From NCBI RefSeq assembly GCF_007097145.1, contig NZ_VJVZ01000002.1, positions 186,001-250,000 of the forward strand: a stretch of 64,000 bases of DNA, in the 5' to 3' direction. Made by a program: the position numbers and the translations under genes. Below are positions 37,801-45,198 of the stretch, piece after piece. This DNA is from Flavobacterium zepuense (GTDB taxonomy: Bacteria; Bacteroidota; Bacteroidia; Flavobacteriales; Flavobacteriaceae). The notes beneath the pieces are model-generated. The model did no database searches, had not been told where the DNA came from, and was given only the letters and a program-made list of their open reading frames with translations. Numbering within the stretch: position 1 is the stretch's first letter; each line of letters starts with the position of its first letter.

Positions 37801-37954
37801 GGCTTGTAGATGAAGATGACAAAGCTTCCTTGTCGCCAAGAAACTCCTCTGTAGGGATTTCTTCTGCAAACTCATTGTTTCTCAGCGTCTCAACAATAGA
37901 GCTGTTTTGATTTAGCTCCTCAACACTTTGCCAGTATTTTTTGTTTGATGCCAT
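34883..37954 (-). CDS. actB: Alternative complex III FeS subunit ActB (TAT-type)
   Basis: 1023 residues. A twin-arginine signal SRRDFLKYVG (Arg52/Arg53) precedes ASLAACEG, where Cys71 sits in a lipobox-like context. The long middle part (to about residue 730) is a molybdopterin-oxidoreductase fold that has lost the cofactor in this family. The C-terminal FeS domain carries the Cys clusters CTGCGACVIACH, CQHCNHAPCETVCPV, RYCANNCPYKVRRF, CSFCIQ and CACSAACG, enough for four clusters. It moves electrons from the quinol site toward the cytochromes. It lies 33 nt after actA and 37 nt before actC. Confidence 0.96.
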   Translation of the reverse strand: MASNKKYWQSVEELNQNSSIVETLRNNEFAEEIPTEEFLGDKEALSSSSTSRRDFLKYVGFSTAAASLAACEGPVIKSIPYVVQPEEIIPGVADYYATTMADGFDFANILIKTREGRPIKVENNTIAGSKVTANGRVHASVLSLYDSMRLKQPVVSGKPASWEEVDAKVKSGLSQAAATGGQVVVLTGTLASPSTDKIIAEFGAKYPGFRHVVYDAVSSSEALDAFQQVYGERALADYDFINSDVIVSVGADFLGDWQGGGYDNGYTINRIPKNGKMSKHIQIESNMSLTGANADKRIPLTVTEQKYALVKIYNIVTGSSVSVPAVNATYAKAVEAAASQLKAAGSRGVLVTGLDDVNAQLLAIAINNALQSAAFNPAAPRYVRKGDAKAVAKLVADMKAGSIHTLIMNNVNPVYTLPNSADFVEGLKKVKLSVSFALKEDETASKTTVAAAMPHYLESWGDVTIAKGTYAITQPTIRPLFNTKQFQDALLAWSGNPTAYYDYLKAVAPTYVAGKTWNQLVHDGVAVATVAPTAAAALGANYAGAASALASAKPTTGALELVFYTKTGIGDGQQANNPWLQEFPDPITRTSWDNYVTVSKADADALGLENWNVANGGLNGSYVTIEVGGKKLENVPVIIQPGQAKGTAGIALGYGRAAAMKKEMIVGVNAYSIYNNFNAFQTAKLTKTEGEHEFACVQLQRTLMGRGDIVKEATLNDFNTKDVADWNIMPVVSYDHKEVPAASIDLWESFDRTTGHHFNLSIDLNACTGCGACVIACHAENNVPVVGKSEIRRSRDMHWLRIDRYYSSKDTFAEDVEVKESMSGLLDSVEKFNNMEDPADNPQVVFQPVMCQHCNHAPCETVCPVAATSHGRQGQNHMAYNRCVGTRYCANNCPYKVRRFNWFLYNKNNDFDYHMNDDLGRMVLNPDVNVRSRGVMEKCSFCIQSTQAVILKAKREGRTVAKGEFNDACACSAACGTGAMVFGDVNEKEDPIVRLKEDERAYHLLSHIGTQPNVFYHVKVRNT

Positions 37955-37987
37955 GTTGTATATAAATATTAGCTTCTTATAAATTGA

Positions 37988-39343
37988 TTAATAGTGACAT
38001 TTACCACACTCAGTACCACCCATATTGGCAGCGGTAAGTTTTTGAACGCCGTATTTTTTGGCAAGTTCATCGTGGATTTTCTTGTAGTAGTCATTTCCTT
38101 CTACCTTAACATCTGTTTCGCGGTGACAGTTAATACACCAGCCCATTGTAAGCGGCGCATTTTGTTTCATCACTTCAAATGTTTCAACAGGGCCGTGGCA
38201 TGTCTGGCATTCTACACCTGCAACAGAAACGTGCTGAGAGTGGTTAAAGTAAACGAAGTCCGGAAGGTTGTGTATCCTAACCCATTTAACAGGTTTTTGT
38301 TTTCCGGTATATTTTTGAGCAGATTTATCCCACCCTACTGCATCATACAGTTTTTGTATTTCAGCGGTGTAGAATTCTTTAGAATGATCTACATATAATG
38401 AGTCTTTATCTCCTGCAAATTCAGCAATATTCTTATGGCAGTTCATACACACATTAAGTGATGGTATACCTGAATTTTTACTTACCCTGGCAGCAGAGTG
38501 ACAGTACTTACAATCGATGCCGTTATCGCCGGCGTGAATTTTGTGCGAGAAGTGTATTGGCTGTACCGGCTGGTAGTCTTTATCTACACCTACCTGCATA
38601 AGGTAGCCGTAAAGAAAGTATGCACCTGATAGCATTAGCAGTATTACAGTAACCAAAACAAGGAACTGGTTTTTAGCATACGCTTTCCAAAGTGGCAATG
38701 TAGGCTCAGCCTCAGGATATACAACACCGTTAGCAGCGGCAACCCTTTTAAGCGTTCTGTTTACCAACACAAGCATTACAATTAATACAATAAGCACTAA
38801 AACAAGCGCACCTAATATTAATTTGTTAGATGACCCGCCATTACCTTCGCCACCTGCCTGAGCAGTTGCAGCAGCCGGAGCAGCAGAAACCTCTTTAGGC
38901 TGTGATGTAAACGCAAGGATGTTATCAATATCCCCTTCAGAAAGCTGAGGGAACGCCGTCATGGTTACGCCACCGTTATCTGCAAAAAGCTTTACAGCCT
39001 CTGCATCGCCGGATTTGATCATCTCGCTACTGTTGTGAATCCACTTGTAAAGCCATGCTTTGTCATGCTTATCTGCCACACCCCTTAGGGCAGGGCCTGT
39101 AGATTTGGCATCCAGCTTATGACATGAAGCACAATTGGCATTAAACAATTCTTTACCTTTTACAGGGTCGCCCGCACCGGCAGCAGGAGCCGCCGCAGCA
39201 GCATCTCCGGCAAGAGCAGCTGTTGTTGCAGCCGCAGGAGCAGCAGGATCTTGTGCAAATGACGAAACGGTAAACGAGAGCGAAAGCGCCAGGCAGAATA
39301 ATAAGATTCTTGAAATCGAAGTATGGTTACCCACTTTTTTCAT
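37988..39343 (-). CDS. actA: Alternative complex III multihaem cytochrome ActA, monohaem-pentahaem fusion
   Basis: 451 residues from the ATG at 39343; an earlier in-frame TTG at 39364 is less likely. A signal peptide ends near SSFAQ. An Ala-rich stretch precedes a monohaem cytochrome c domain (NCASCHK), then a linker, a membrane helix (about 172-192) and another helix (about 215-240), then five CxxCH motifs: CKYCHS, CMNCHK, CQTCHG, CINCHR and CGKCHY. That gives six haems in one chain. In the characterised complex ActA is pentahaem and a monohaem protein is separate; here a monohaem domain is fused in addition to the separate ActE. It is the first gene of the operon. Confidence 0.93.
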   Translation of the reverse strand: MKKVGNHTSISRILLFCLALSLSFTVSSFAQDPAAPAAATTAALAGDAAAAAPAAGAGDPVKGKELFNANCASCHKLDAKSTGPALRGVADKHDKAWLYKWIHNSSEMIKSGDAEAVKLFADNGGVTMTAFPQLSEGDIDNILAFTSQPKEVSAAPAAATAQAGGEGNGGSSNKLILGALVLVLIVLIVMLVLVNRTLKRVAAANGVVYPEAEPTLPLWKAYAKNQFLVLVTVILLMLSGAYFLYGYLMQVGVDKDYQPVQPIHFSHKIHAGDNGIDCKYCHSAARVSKNSGIPSLNVCMNCHKNIAEFAGDKDSLYVDHSKEFYTAEIQKLYDAVGWDKSAQKYTGKQKPVKWVRIHNLPDFVYFNHSQHVSVAGVECQTCHGPVETFEVMKQNAPLTMGWCINCHRETDVKVEGNDYYKKIHDELAKKYGVQKLTAANMGGTECGKCHY

Positions 39344-39425
39344 ATTAAAAATGATTATCGACAATTTTGGTATGGTTTTTATAGAGGTATATTATGTAAA
39401 TACTATACTTTTTTAAAAACTCCCA

Positions 39426-39455
39426 CAAAAATACGACTTAACATTTATTCTCAAA
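39426..39455 (-). promoter_or_regulatory. Promoter of the act-cox operon
   Basis: On the minus strand TTTG (39455-39452), an 18-nt spacer and TATTTTTG (39433-39426) match the Bacteroidota consensus. The predicted start is near 39419, leaving a leader of about 75 nt before actA, which is longer than for other genes here. Confidence 0.7.
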
Positions 39456-39530
39456 CCCTAATTAAATGTTATCTCTTAATTTATAATAATTCTAAATAAA
39501 TCGCGTTAAACCCAATAAAATAAATAGTTG

Positions 39531-39538
39531 TACATTTG
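39531..39538 (+). promoter_or_regulatory. Candidate -7 box for the SPOR-domain gene
   Basis: TACATTTG matches TAnnTTTG, 19 nt before the ATG at 39557. There is no clear -33 TTG. Confidence 0.5.
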
Positions 39539-39556
39539 TGGTAAACACACTTAATA

Positions 39557-39946
39557 ATGAGAATTTTAAGAATTAAGCCCGCTTATTTAACATTACTTTT
39601 AGGCCTTTTTTTAACCACCAAAGGCACAGCACAAACCAATACCGTAACAGTATCTCAAGACCCTAAATTTGAGGAATTGCTTGCCGAAAAGCGTAAAATA
39701 AACTCTTCTATAACGGTAAACGACCGTTACAAGCTCCAGATTTTTTATGGTGCGAACGATAAAGCACGTAAAGCTTTACAGGATTTTAAACGTGATTTTA
39801 AAGAGCTGGATGGCACTATAGTATTTGAAAGCCCAACTTATAAGGTATGGGTGGGCAGCTTTGGCTCGCGCATTGAAGCCGAACGCAAGCTTACCGAAGT
39901 GAGAAAAAAATATCCTAACGCATTGTTGGTAAAGCCCAACAAATAA
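39557..39946 (+). CDS. SPOR domain protein
   Basis: 129 residues with a signal peptide (about 1-25, ending TKGTAQ). A SPOR domain spans about residues 55-125: YKLQIFYGANDKARKALQDF, then YKVWVGSFGSRIEAERKLTEVRKKYPNALLVKP. SPOR domains bind glycan strands of peptidoglycan stripped of side peptides, usually at division sites. No other domain is present. It is a single-gene unit between its promoter and a terminator at 39962, divergent from the act operon. Confidence 0.9.
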   Translation: MRILRIKPAYLTLLLGLFLTTKGTAQTNTVTVSQDPKFEELLAEKRKINSSITVNDRYKLQIFYGANDKARKALQDFKRDFKELDGTIVFESPTYKVWVGSFGSRIEAERKLTEVRKKYPNALLVKPNK

Positions 39947-39961
39947 TAAGCATTAAATATA

Positions 39962-39989
39962 AAATCACGCCTTTGCGGGATTTTTTTTA
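39962..39989 (+). terminator. Terminator of the SPOR-domain gene
   Basis: AATC-A-CGC, the loop CTTT and GCG-G-GATT, with one internal mismatch, are followed by TTTTTTT. It lies 15 nt after the stop codon. Confidence 0.75.
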
Positions 39990-40032
39990 CATATATATCA
40001 TTTTTGCACTTACTTTCTTACGCAAAAAAAAC

Positions 40033-40056
40033 AAAGGCTGCCATATGGCAGCCTTT
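40033..40056 (-). terminator. Terminator of the M16 gene pair
   Basis: AAAGGCTGCC and GGCAGCCTTT form a perfect stem around an AT centre. On the minus strand it is followed by GTTTTTTTTGCG. It lies 24 nt after the stop of the downstream M16 gene. Confidence 0.88.
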
Positions 40057-40079
40057 ATAGTATATATTAAGGAGTACTA

Positions 40080-42128
40080 CTATTGAAAATCAGCAGGAGC
40101 AACACCTTCGTTTATTTTGGCTTCGGTAACTGTAAGATCCAGCTCTATACCTACATTCATGTTTACTTTGTAAGGAATTTTAATTCCTTTTAGATCTTTG
40201 TAATCACTGTAAAGTGTAGTGCGTGTTGCTTTTTTACCATCAGGACCTTCTTCTTCGTGGTTCTCTGCAATTTTATAACCGGTTTTCACATCATAATAGT
40301 AAGTGTTACCGCCATTTTTAACAGCATAAGCTTCAGTTCCGTTGATGGACTCTATACCCGTTAGCTTAACTTCTTTGCTGTTAGCAAGTGTAAGCTCTTC
40401 AAAAGGCACAGCACTCGCCTTCATTTCGGCAAGATCCTCACCTGCAAGATCTGTCTTTTGGCCTTGTTGCACCACGTAGCCACCTTTTTCGTTAACTACT
40501 TGCTTCATCATGCTCATACCCATAGCTTTCATTTCTACAAACTGTTTGTTTTCGGCAGAAACTTTCATAACAACCTCAAGCGGAGTACCCTGTACTGTAG
40601 CCGTAGACTTTGTATAAAGGGTTTTTACAGCCTTAACAGCCTTCTCGCCACCAATAGCTTTTACATAGCCATCAAGCACCGTTTTAGCTGTAACACCTGC
40701 AGGAACCGGTTTGTTAACTACAGGCTTCTCGGTTGGGTTACCAAACTTATCGTAATAGTTAACCGGTATTTTAGATTTTTCAAGGCCGGGAAGCACATCG
40801 GCAGCCTTACCTACAATAACAATCCTCGATTTATCTGCAAGGAAAAATTTATTGGCAGCAGCTTTAATATCCTCAGGGGTTACTGCATTAATATTCTTAA
40901 TGTAGTTTTCGTAAAAATCTTCAGGAAGGCTTTGTGTTTGCGTAAGTAGTGCATAACGGGCAACAGTAGCCGGTTTTTCTATTTGCATTACAAAGTTACC
41001 AACGTATTTAGCTTTCGCATTTTTAAGGTCTTCGGCACTAACAAGGTCAGTACGTATCCTTTTAAGCTCGTTTAATATCTCTACCACAGAGCTGTCGGTA
41101 ACTGCGTTACGAACCGATGTAGAAGACGTGAACGCACCTACATACTTATCGCCTGCTATAGATGAGTAAGCACCGTATGTCCAGCCATGAGCCTCACGCA
41201 GGTTAAGGAAAAGCCTTCCTTCGCCACCGCCACCTAAAATTTGGTTAGCAAGTAACGCAGCAAAATATTCTTTATCGGTCATTTTTAGGTTAACAACGTT
41301 TACTACAGCAATTTCCGACTGTACAGCGTTTGGCATATCTACAAAATTAACCTGGGTATACTGCACATCTTTAGGGTCGCTGTAGCTAACTGTAGGTGCT
41401 ACACCCGGATCCCATGATGAGAATAGTTTTGTTACTTGTTTTTTCACATCTTTAGCCTTAACATCGCCCACTATAACAAGGTACGCTTTGCCCGGCACAA
41501 AATAAGTATCGTAATTTTGGTTAACATCAGCCAGGGTTACATTGTTAAGTGTAGCCTCACTAAGGTATTCGCCGTTAGGGTGGTTTTTACCGTATACAAG
41601 TACGTTCTCTACCCTGCCTGCAACTGCTTTTACGTTTTTCTCTTCAGATTTTAAGCCTTCAAGAATCTGCGCTTTTTGCTTATCAAACTCCTCCTGTGTA
41701 AACACAGGGTTTAAAGCACCATCGGCCATAAGCTCTAATATCCTGCCCGAATATTTAGAAAGGCCGCTTGCATAAGCACCGTTAGCCGAGAAATTAATGT
41801 TAGCACCTAAAAAGTCTACCTCTTCGTTAAAGGCAGTTTTACTCATTTTTTTGGTACCGCTGCCCATAAGTGCGCTTACCATATCTGCAACGCCTTTTTT
41901 ATTGCCTTCGGCATAAGGAGCGTTATCTAAAGCAAGGCTAAAGGTAACCCTTGGCAGTTTGTGGTTTTCTACCACAAGTACTTTAAGTCCGTTTTTAAGA
42001 GTAAAGGTTTCCGGTTTACCTACGTTTACTGTAGGAGCCGGCCCCGGTTTAGGCATTGGCCTGTCTTGTGCCTGCATAGCTGTGGTATATAAAAACAAAC
42101 CTGCTAATAAATATATAACTTTTTTCAT
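40080..42128 (-). CDS. M16 family protein, catalytically silent, with C-terminal extra domain
   Basis: 682 residues with a signal peptide to about residue 20 (TTAMQAQ). An M16 two-lobe body spans about 40-470. At the zinc site the active HxxEH is replaced: the aligned stretch GVADMVSALMGSGT has Asp82, Ser85 and Ala86 where His, Glu and His should be. The substrate-side phrase REAHGWTYGAYSS is kept. After about residue 480 a beta-rich domain of roughly 200 residues (DGYVKAIGGEKAVKAVKTLY to the end) resembles LolA-type lipoprotein-binding folds. The active partner is encoded upstream (17-nt gap), so the two probably form a heterodimeric periplasmic peptidase. Confidence 0.88.
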   Translation of the reverse strand: MKKVIYLLAGLFLYTTAMQAQDRPMPKPGPAPTVNVGKPETFTLKNGLKVLVVENHKLPRVTFSLALDNAPYAEGNKKGVADMVSALMGSGTKKMSKTAFNEEVDFLGANINFSANGAYASGLSKYSGRILELMADGALNPVFTQEEFDKQKAQILEGLKSEEKNVKAVAGRVENVLVYGKNHPNGEYLSEATLNNVTLADVNQNYDTYFVPGKAYLVIVGDVKAKDVKKQVTKLFSSWDPGVAPTVSYSDPKDVQYTQVNFVDMPNAVQSEIAVVNVVNLKMTDKEYFAALLANQILGGGGEGRLFLNLREAHGWTYGAYSSIAGDKYVGAFTSSTSVRNAVTDSSVVEILNELKRIRTDLVSAEDLKNAKAKYVGNFVMQIEKPATVARYALLTQTQSLPEDFYENYIKNINAVTPEDIKAAANKFFLADKSRIVIVGKAADVLPGLEKSKIPVNYYDKFGNPTEKPVVNKPVPAGVTAKTVLDGYVKAIGGEKAVKAVKTLYTKSTATVQGTPLEVVMKVSAENKQFVEMKAMGMSMMKQVVNEKGGYVVQQGQKTDLAGEDLAEMKASAVPFEELTLANSKEVKLTGIESINGTEAYAVKNGGNTYYYDVKTGYKIAENHEEEGPDGKKATRTTLYSDYKDLKGIKIPYKVNMNVGIELDLTVTEAKINEGVAPADFQ

Positions 42129-42145
42129 GATCGTTTTTTGTATGC

Positions 42146-43471
42146 TTAGTTTTGTGCTTTGTCTTTAGATGGAACGTAATCTAACAGTAGTCTTTGGTTA
42201 GTATTAAGGTATTTTTTAGCAGCATCCCTAATATCTTCCCTTGTGATATTGCGATAAATATCAATCTCTGTATTAATAAGGTTAACATCTCCATATAAAA
42301 GATAGTATGTAGCAAGGTTATCAGCCACATCTTCCACACGCGAATTGTTGTTTACATAACGGTTCTCTATCTGGTTTTTAAGTTTTTCAAACTCTTTTTC
42401 AGATATAAGCTCTGTTTGCAGTTTTACAATTTCGTCATCGGCCTCTTTTAAAAGCTGTTGCGCCGTAAAGCCCTGCATAGGTATACCGTAAACAAAGTAC
42501 ACACCATAATCTTCCTGGCTGTAGTTAAATGCACCTATTTGAAGCGCCATTTTTTTATCGTCTACAATTTTTTTGTACATCCTTGAGCTTTTACCATCGC
42601 TTAACAGTGAAGATATCATATCAAGTACACGAGCATCTTTAGTATTCATTGCCGGTGTACGGTAAGCCGTAACGATCATTGGCAGCTGAATGTTAGGATC
42701 TTCGTAAGTAGCGTTAAACTCTTTAGTTATAGGAGCCTCTTCGTATTTTTGGCGGGTTACCGGAGTACCTTTAGGTATGGCACCAAAGTATTGCTTAACC
42801 CATTTTTTAGTCTGATCTACATCCAGGTCGCCCGCAACTACAAGAACTGCATTGTTAGGGATATAGAATTTTTTATTGAAAGCCTGGAACTCTGCAAGCG
42901 TAGCAGCATCAAGGTGCTCCATATCGCCAATGGTTGTCCAGCGGTACGGGTGTACCTTAAACATATTCTTTTTAACCTGGGCAAACAACGCACCGTAGGG
43001 CTGATTGTCGTACCTAAGCCTTTTTTCTTCTTTAACTACTTCGTTCTGGGTATCTACACCTATCTGGTTAATTACCGGGTGCATCATCCTTTCGCTCTCC
43101 ATCCATAAACCTAACTCCAGGTTGTTAGATGGGAAAACCTCGTAATAATACGTCCTGTCATCGGTCGTGTTGGCGTTATTGTTACCACCATTAGCCGTAA
43201 CTATTTTAAACCACTCACCTCTTTTAATATTCTCTGTACCTTCAAACAGCAAGTGCTCAAAAAAGTGTGCAAAACCTGTCCTGTTAGGGTTTTCGTCTTT
43301 AGCACCTACGTGGTACATAACCGATGTAACAATAACCGGGGCCGATTTATCCTGGTGCAGGATTACGTGCAGTCCGTTATCCAGCGTATATTCCTCAAAT
43401 GCTACTTTTTGTGCCGAGGCCGTTGCACCAAGCATCAGGAGAGAGCCCAAAGCCATTATAGATTTTTTCAT
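42146..43471 (-). CDS. M16 family zinc metallopeptidase, active subunit
   Basis: 441 residues with a signal peptide to about residue 20 (GATASAQ). The zinc motif is intact: His69, Glu72 and His73 in GFAHFFEHLLFEGTEN, with the third-ligand Glu in EVVKEEKRLRYDN. The second lobe is also present (VVAGDLDVDQTKKWVKQYFG; LLSDGKSSRMYKKIVDDKKMA). These enzymes cut small peptides inside a clam-like chamber and usually need a second, often inactive, chain; the next gene is that chain. Start and signal agree. I saw no good promoter box upstream. Confidence 0.93.
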   Translation of the reverse strand: MKKSIMALGSLLMLGATASAQKVAFEEYTLDNGLHVILHQDKSAPVIVTSVMYHVGAKDENPNRTGFAHFFEHLLFEGTENIKRGEWFKIVTANGGNNNANTTDDRTYYYEVFPSNNLELGLWMESERMMHPVINQIGVDTQNEVVKEEKRLRYDNQPYGALFAQVKKNMFKVHPYRWTTIGDMEHLDAATLAEFQAFNKKFYIPNNAVLVVAGDLDVDQTKKWVKQYFGAIPKGTPVTRQKYEEAPITKEFNATYEDPNIQLPMIVTAYRTPAMNTKDARVLDMISSLLSDGKSSRMYKKIVDDKKMALQIGAFNYSQEDYGVYFVYGIPMQGFTAQQLLKEADDEIVKLQTELISEKEFEKLKNQIENRYVNNNSRVEDVADNLATYYLLYGDVNLINTEIDIYRNITREDIRDAAKKYLNTNQRLLLDYVPSKDKAQN

Positions 43472-43850
43472 AAAAATTAATAATTATTTTTGATTTTGAT
43501 AATAGGTGTGCAATTTCGCTAATTTGTTACAATTATTTTAATTTTTTTTGTGATTTTGACTTTTTCACTCTTATATATAACGAGTGGTGAGAATTATCAC
43601 ACAGCCGCCAAATGCAAAATATCGCCATATAAATAATAACACCCATAGCCAACCGCTGCTTAAACCATTAATAACTAAGGCCTTTTTAGTTTTACCGATA
43701 ACCGCAGCTAAAAAGTACACAGCTAAGCGGCGTGAAATTAACACCTATACATATAATGTAAAAAGCGTGATATTTTTATTGCAACGTGTTGACTGATAAA
43801 TAATAAATTGTATATTTGCAACCTTAAAAAATAATTTAAACCATATTGTT
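43472..43850. other. Divergent intergenic region before rplU
   Basis: AT-rich, 379 nt. It holds the rplU promoter (43789-43818) and must hold the M16 promoter, for which I see no clear match. An inverted repeat CTTTTTAG/CTAAAAAG (43682-43689 and 43708-43715) and a short GTGA-GAATTA-TCAC element near 43590-43605 are present. Reading frames here look like chance. Confidence 0.5.
43789..43818 (+). promoter_or_regulatory. Promoter of rplU-rpmA
   Basis: TTG (43789-43791), a 19-nt spacer and TATATTTG (43811-43818) match the Bacteroidota sigma-A promoter exactly. The start near 43825 leaves a leader of about 25 nt, too short for an L21-type autoregulatory RNA. Confidence 0.8.
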
Positions 43851-44216
43851 ATGTACGCAATCGTAGAGATAGCAGGGCAGCAATTTAAAGTTAGCAAAGA
43901 CCAAAAAGTGTACGTACACCGTTTGGAAGGTAAAGAGGGCGACGCAGTTACATTTGCGAAAGTTCTTTTACTTGACGATAACGGAACCGTTACTTTAGGC
44001 GCCCCGGCTATAGAAGGTGCTTCAATCGAAGCCAAAGTGCTGCAGCACTTAAAAGGAGACAAGGTAATTGTTTTCAAAAAGAAACGTAGAAAAGGATACA
44101 AGAAAAAGAATGGCCACCGCCAGTCTTTAACCCAGATCCAGATCTCAGTTATTAATTTTGGTGGCACTAAGAAGAAAGCTACTAAAAAAGCAGAAGCTGA
44201 AACTGCAGCAGAATAA
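43851..44216 (+). CDS. rplU: 50S ribosomal protein L21
   Basis: 121 residues. The standard L21 fold covers about residues 1-103 (MYAIVEIAGQQFKVSKDQKVYVHRL; KRRKGYKKKNGHRQSLTQIQI). The C-terminus carries an 18-residue basic/acidic tail (KKKATKKAEAETAAE), as in other Bacteroidota. It binds 23S rRNA in the large subunit. rpmA follows after 26 nt, the near-universal order. A strong promoter lies directly upstream. Confidence 0.97.
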   Translation: MYAIVEIAGQQFKVSKDQKVYVHRLEGKEGDAVTFAKVLLLDDNGTVTLGAPAIEGASIEAKVLQHLKGDKVIVFKKKRRKGYKKKNGHRQSLTQIQISVINFGGTKKKATKKAEAETAAE

Positions 44217-44242
44217 TTACTAACAATTAAAAACAAAACATC

Positions 44243-44503
44243 ATGGCTCACAAGAAAGGTGTCGGTAGTTCCAAGAATGGTAGGGAATCAGAGTCGAAAC
44301 GTTTAGGCGTTAAGATTTTTGGTGGCCAGGCCGCCAATGCTGGTAACATTATTATCAGGCAGAGGGGTTCTAAGCACAATCCGGGTGAAAATGTTTACAT
44401 GGGTAAAGACCATACTTTACATGCTAAAGTAGATGGTGTTGTTAAATTTCAGAAGAAAAGAGACAACAAATCTTATGTATCAATAGTACCGTTTGAAGCT
44501 TAA
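44243..44503 (+). CDS. rpmA: 50S ribosomal protein L27
   Basis: 86 residues, full length. It begins [24 protein letters not shown], the flexible N-terminus that reaches the peptidyl transferase centre, with no Firmicutes-type cleavable extension. The family phrase [26 protein letters not shown] is intact. It is the second gene of the rplU-rpmA operon and is followed by a strong terminator at 44543. Confidence 0.97.
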   Translation: MAHKKGVGSSKNGRESESKRLGVKIFGGQAANAGNIIIRQRGSKHNPGENVYMGKDHTLHAKVDGVVKFQKKRDNKSYVSIVPFEA

Positions 44504-44542
44504 GACTTTCAGTTAACCCTTTTTTGGGTTACACAAAAATAT

Positions 44543-44572
44543 AAAGCGTCAGGATATCCTGACGCTTTTTTT
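44543..44572 (+). terminator. Terminator of rplU-rpmA
   Basis: AAAGCGTCAGGAT and ATCCTGACGCTTT form an almost perfect palindrome followed by T-rich sequence, about 40 nt after the rpmA stop. Confidence 0.88.
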
Positions 44573-44949
44573 ATGCGCTAATTTTTTTTGGAAGCAAAAT
44601 CTCCTGTCCTGCCCTTTTTTAGAATGGAAAACCTCAACAGGTCAAAACGTACAAAAAAGCGCGTTTTAATAGTGAATCTCAGAGTCCGAAAGTGAAATAT
44701 TAAGGGTATTTTTAGTTGACCTTAGTCGAGCGGGAAGCAATTTTATTTTTCAAAAAATCTAAAATTGAGTGATTTTTTTAAAAAATGCATCTTGCCGCAG
44801 ATGGTAAAAATTTTGTGATTTTAAATTTTTATCCCACCGAAATCCTGACAGAAAATACGGATGATTTTAAAGCAGCACCGCCTTAAAATAAGAATTTTAT
44901 TAAGGGCATTGAACCTCCAAAATTTTGAAAATCAAAAACATATATAAAT

Positions 44950-44978
44950 GAAAAAACCTCCCATAAATGGGAGGTTTT
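44950..44978 (-). terminator. Terminator of tRNA-Gln
   Basis: On the minus strand AAAACCTCCCA, the loop TTTA and TGGGAGGTTTTTT give a strong stem and T-run, 4 nt after the tRNA 3' end. Confidence 0.85.
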
Positions 44979-44981
44979 CCG

Positions 44982-45052
44982 TTGGTCCACAAGGACTCGA
45001 ACCTTGAACGACTGCACCAAAAACAGTAGTGTTACCATTACACCATAGACCA
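44982..45052 (-). tRNA. tRNA-Gln (anticodon UUG)
   Basis: 71 nt, folded by eye on the minus strand. The acceptor stem is TGGTCTA with TGGACCA, starting with the U1-A72 pair typical of tRNA-Gln. The D stem is GTGT/ACAC, the anticodon stem ACTGT/GCAGT with loop TTTTGGT (anticodon TTG), and the T stem CAAGG/CCTTG with loop TTCGAGT. The discriminator base is A. CCA is not encoded. The promoter at 45073-45103 and the terminator at 44950-44978 make it a single-gene unit. Confidence 0.95.
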
Positions 45053-45072
45053 ATTGTGCTTCATTGCGGGTG

Positions 45073-45103
45073 CAAATATAGAACATATTTTAAATAATGC
45101 AAA
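45073..45103 (-). promoter_or_regulatory. Promoter of tRNA-Gln
   Basis: On the minus strand TTTG (45103-45100), a 19-nt spacer and TATATTTG (45080-45073) match the consensus fully. It is one of the two best promoter matches in the window. Confidence 0.8.
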
Positions 45104-45140
45104 CACTACAATTAAAAAAATTAAAAAATATTTTTTGGCA

Positions 45141-45170
45141 TTGTGGTAACAGCAGAAAATAGTTTCTTTG
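45141..45170 (+). promoter_or_regulatory. Candidate promoter of the first DUF2723 gene
   Basis: TTG (45141-45143), a 19-nt spacer and TTTCTTTG (45163-45170) are present; the -7 box has TT in place of TA. The 14-nt stretch AATAGTTTCTTTGC is identical before the second DUF2723 gene. Confidence 0.5.
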
Positions 45171-45198
45171 CACCACATCAACAACCCTGTTAATCAAC

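Larger units (their letters stand above)
44504..45198. other. Intergenic region with terminator, tRNA-Gln and a blank stretch
   Basis: It contains the rplU-rpmA terminator, then about 360 nt (44580-44940) in which I find no gene, RNA or repeat, then the tRNA-Gln terminator, tRNA-Gln and its promoter, and finally the promoter-like sequence of the first DUF2723 gene. Frames overlapping the tRNA are not real genes. Confidence 0.6.

Noticed and set aside
37988..39343. ActA as two genes joined by an assembly error
   Set aside because: The linker contains sensible membrane helices in frame, the codon use is even and no stop or shift is visible.
43584..43796. A 70-residue plus-strand frame before rplU
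   Set aside because: Its composition does not look like a protein, and it runs through the inverted repeat and into the rplU promoter.
43800..43850. L21 leader regulatory RNA before rplU
   Set aside because: The predicted leader is only about 25 nt, too short for such a structure.
44883..45086. A 67-residue minus-strand frame
   Set aside because: It runs through tRNA-Gln and its terminator, so it is a chance frame.
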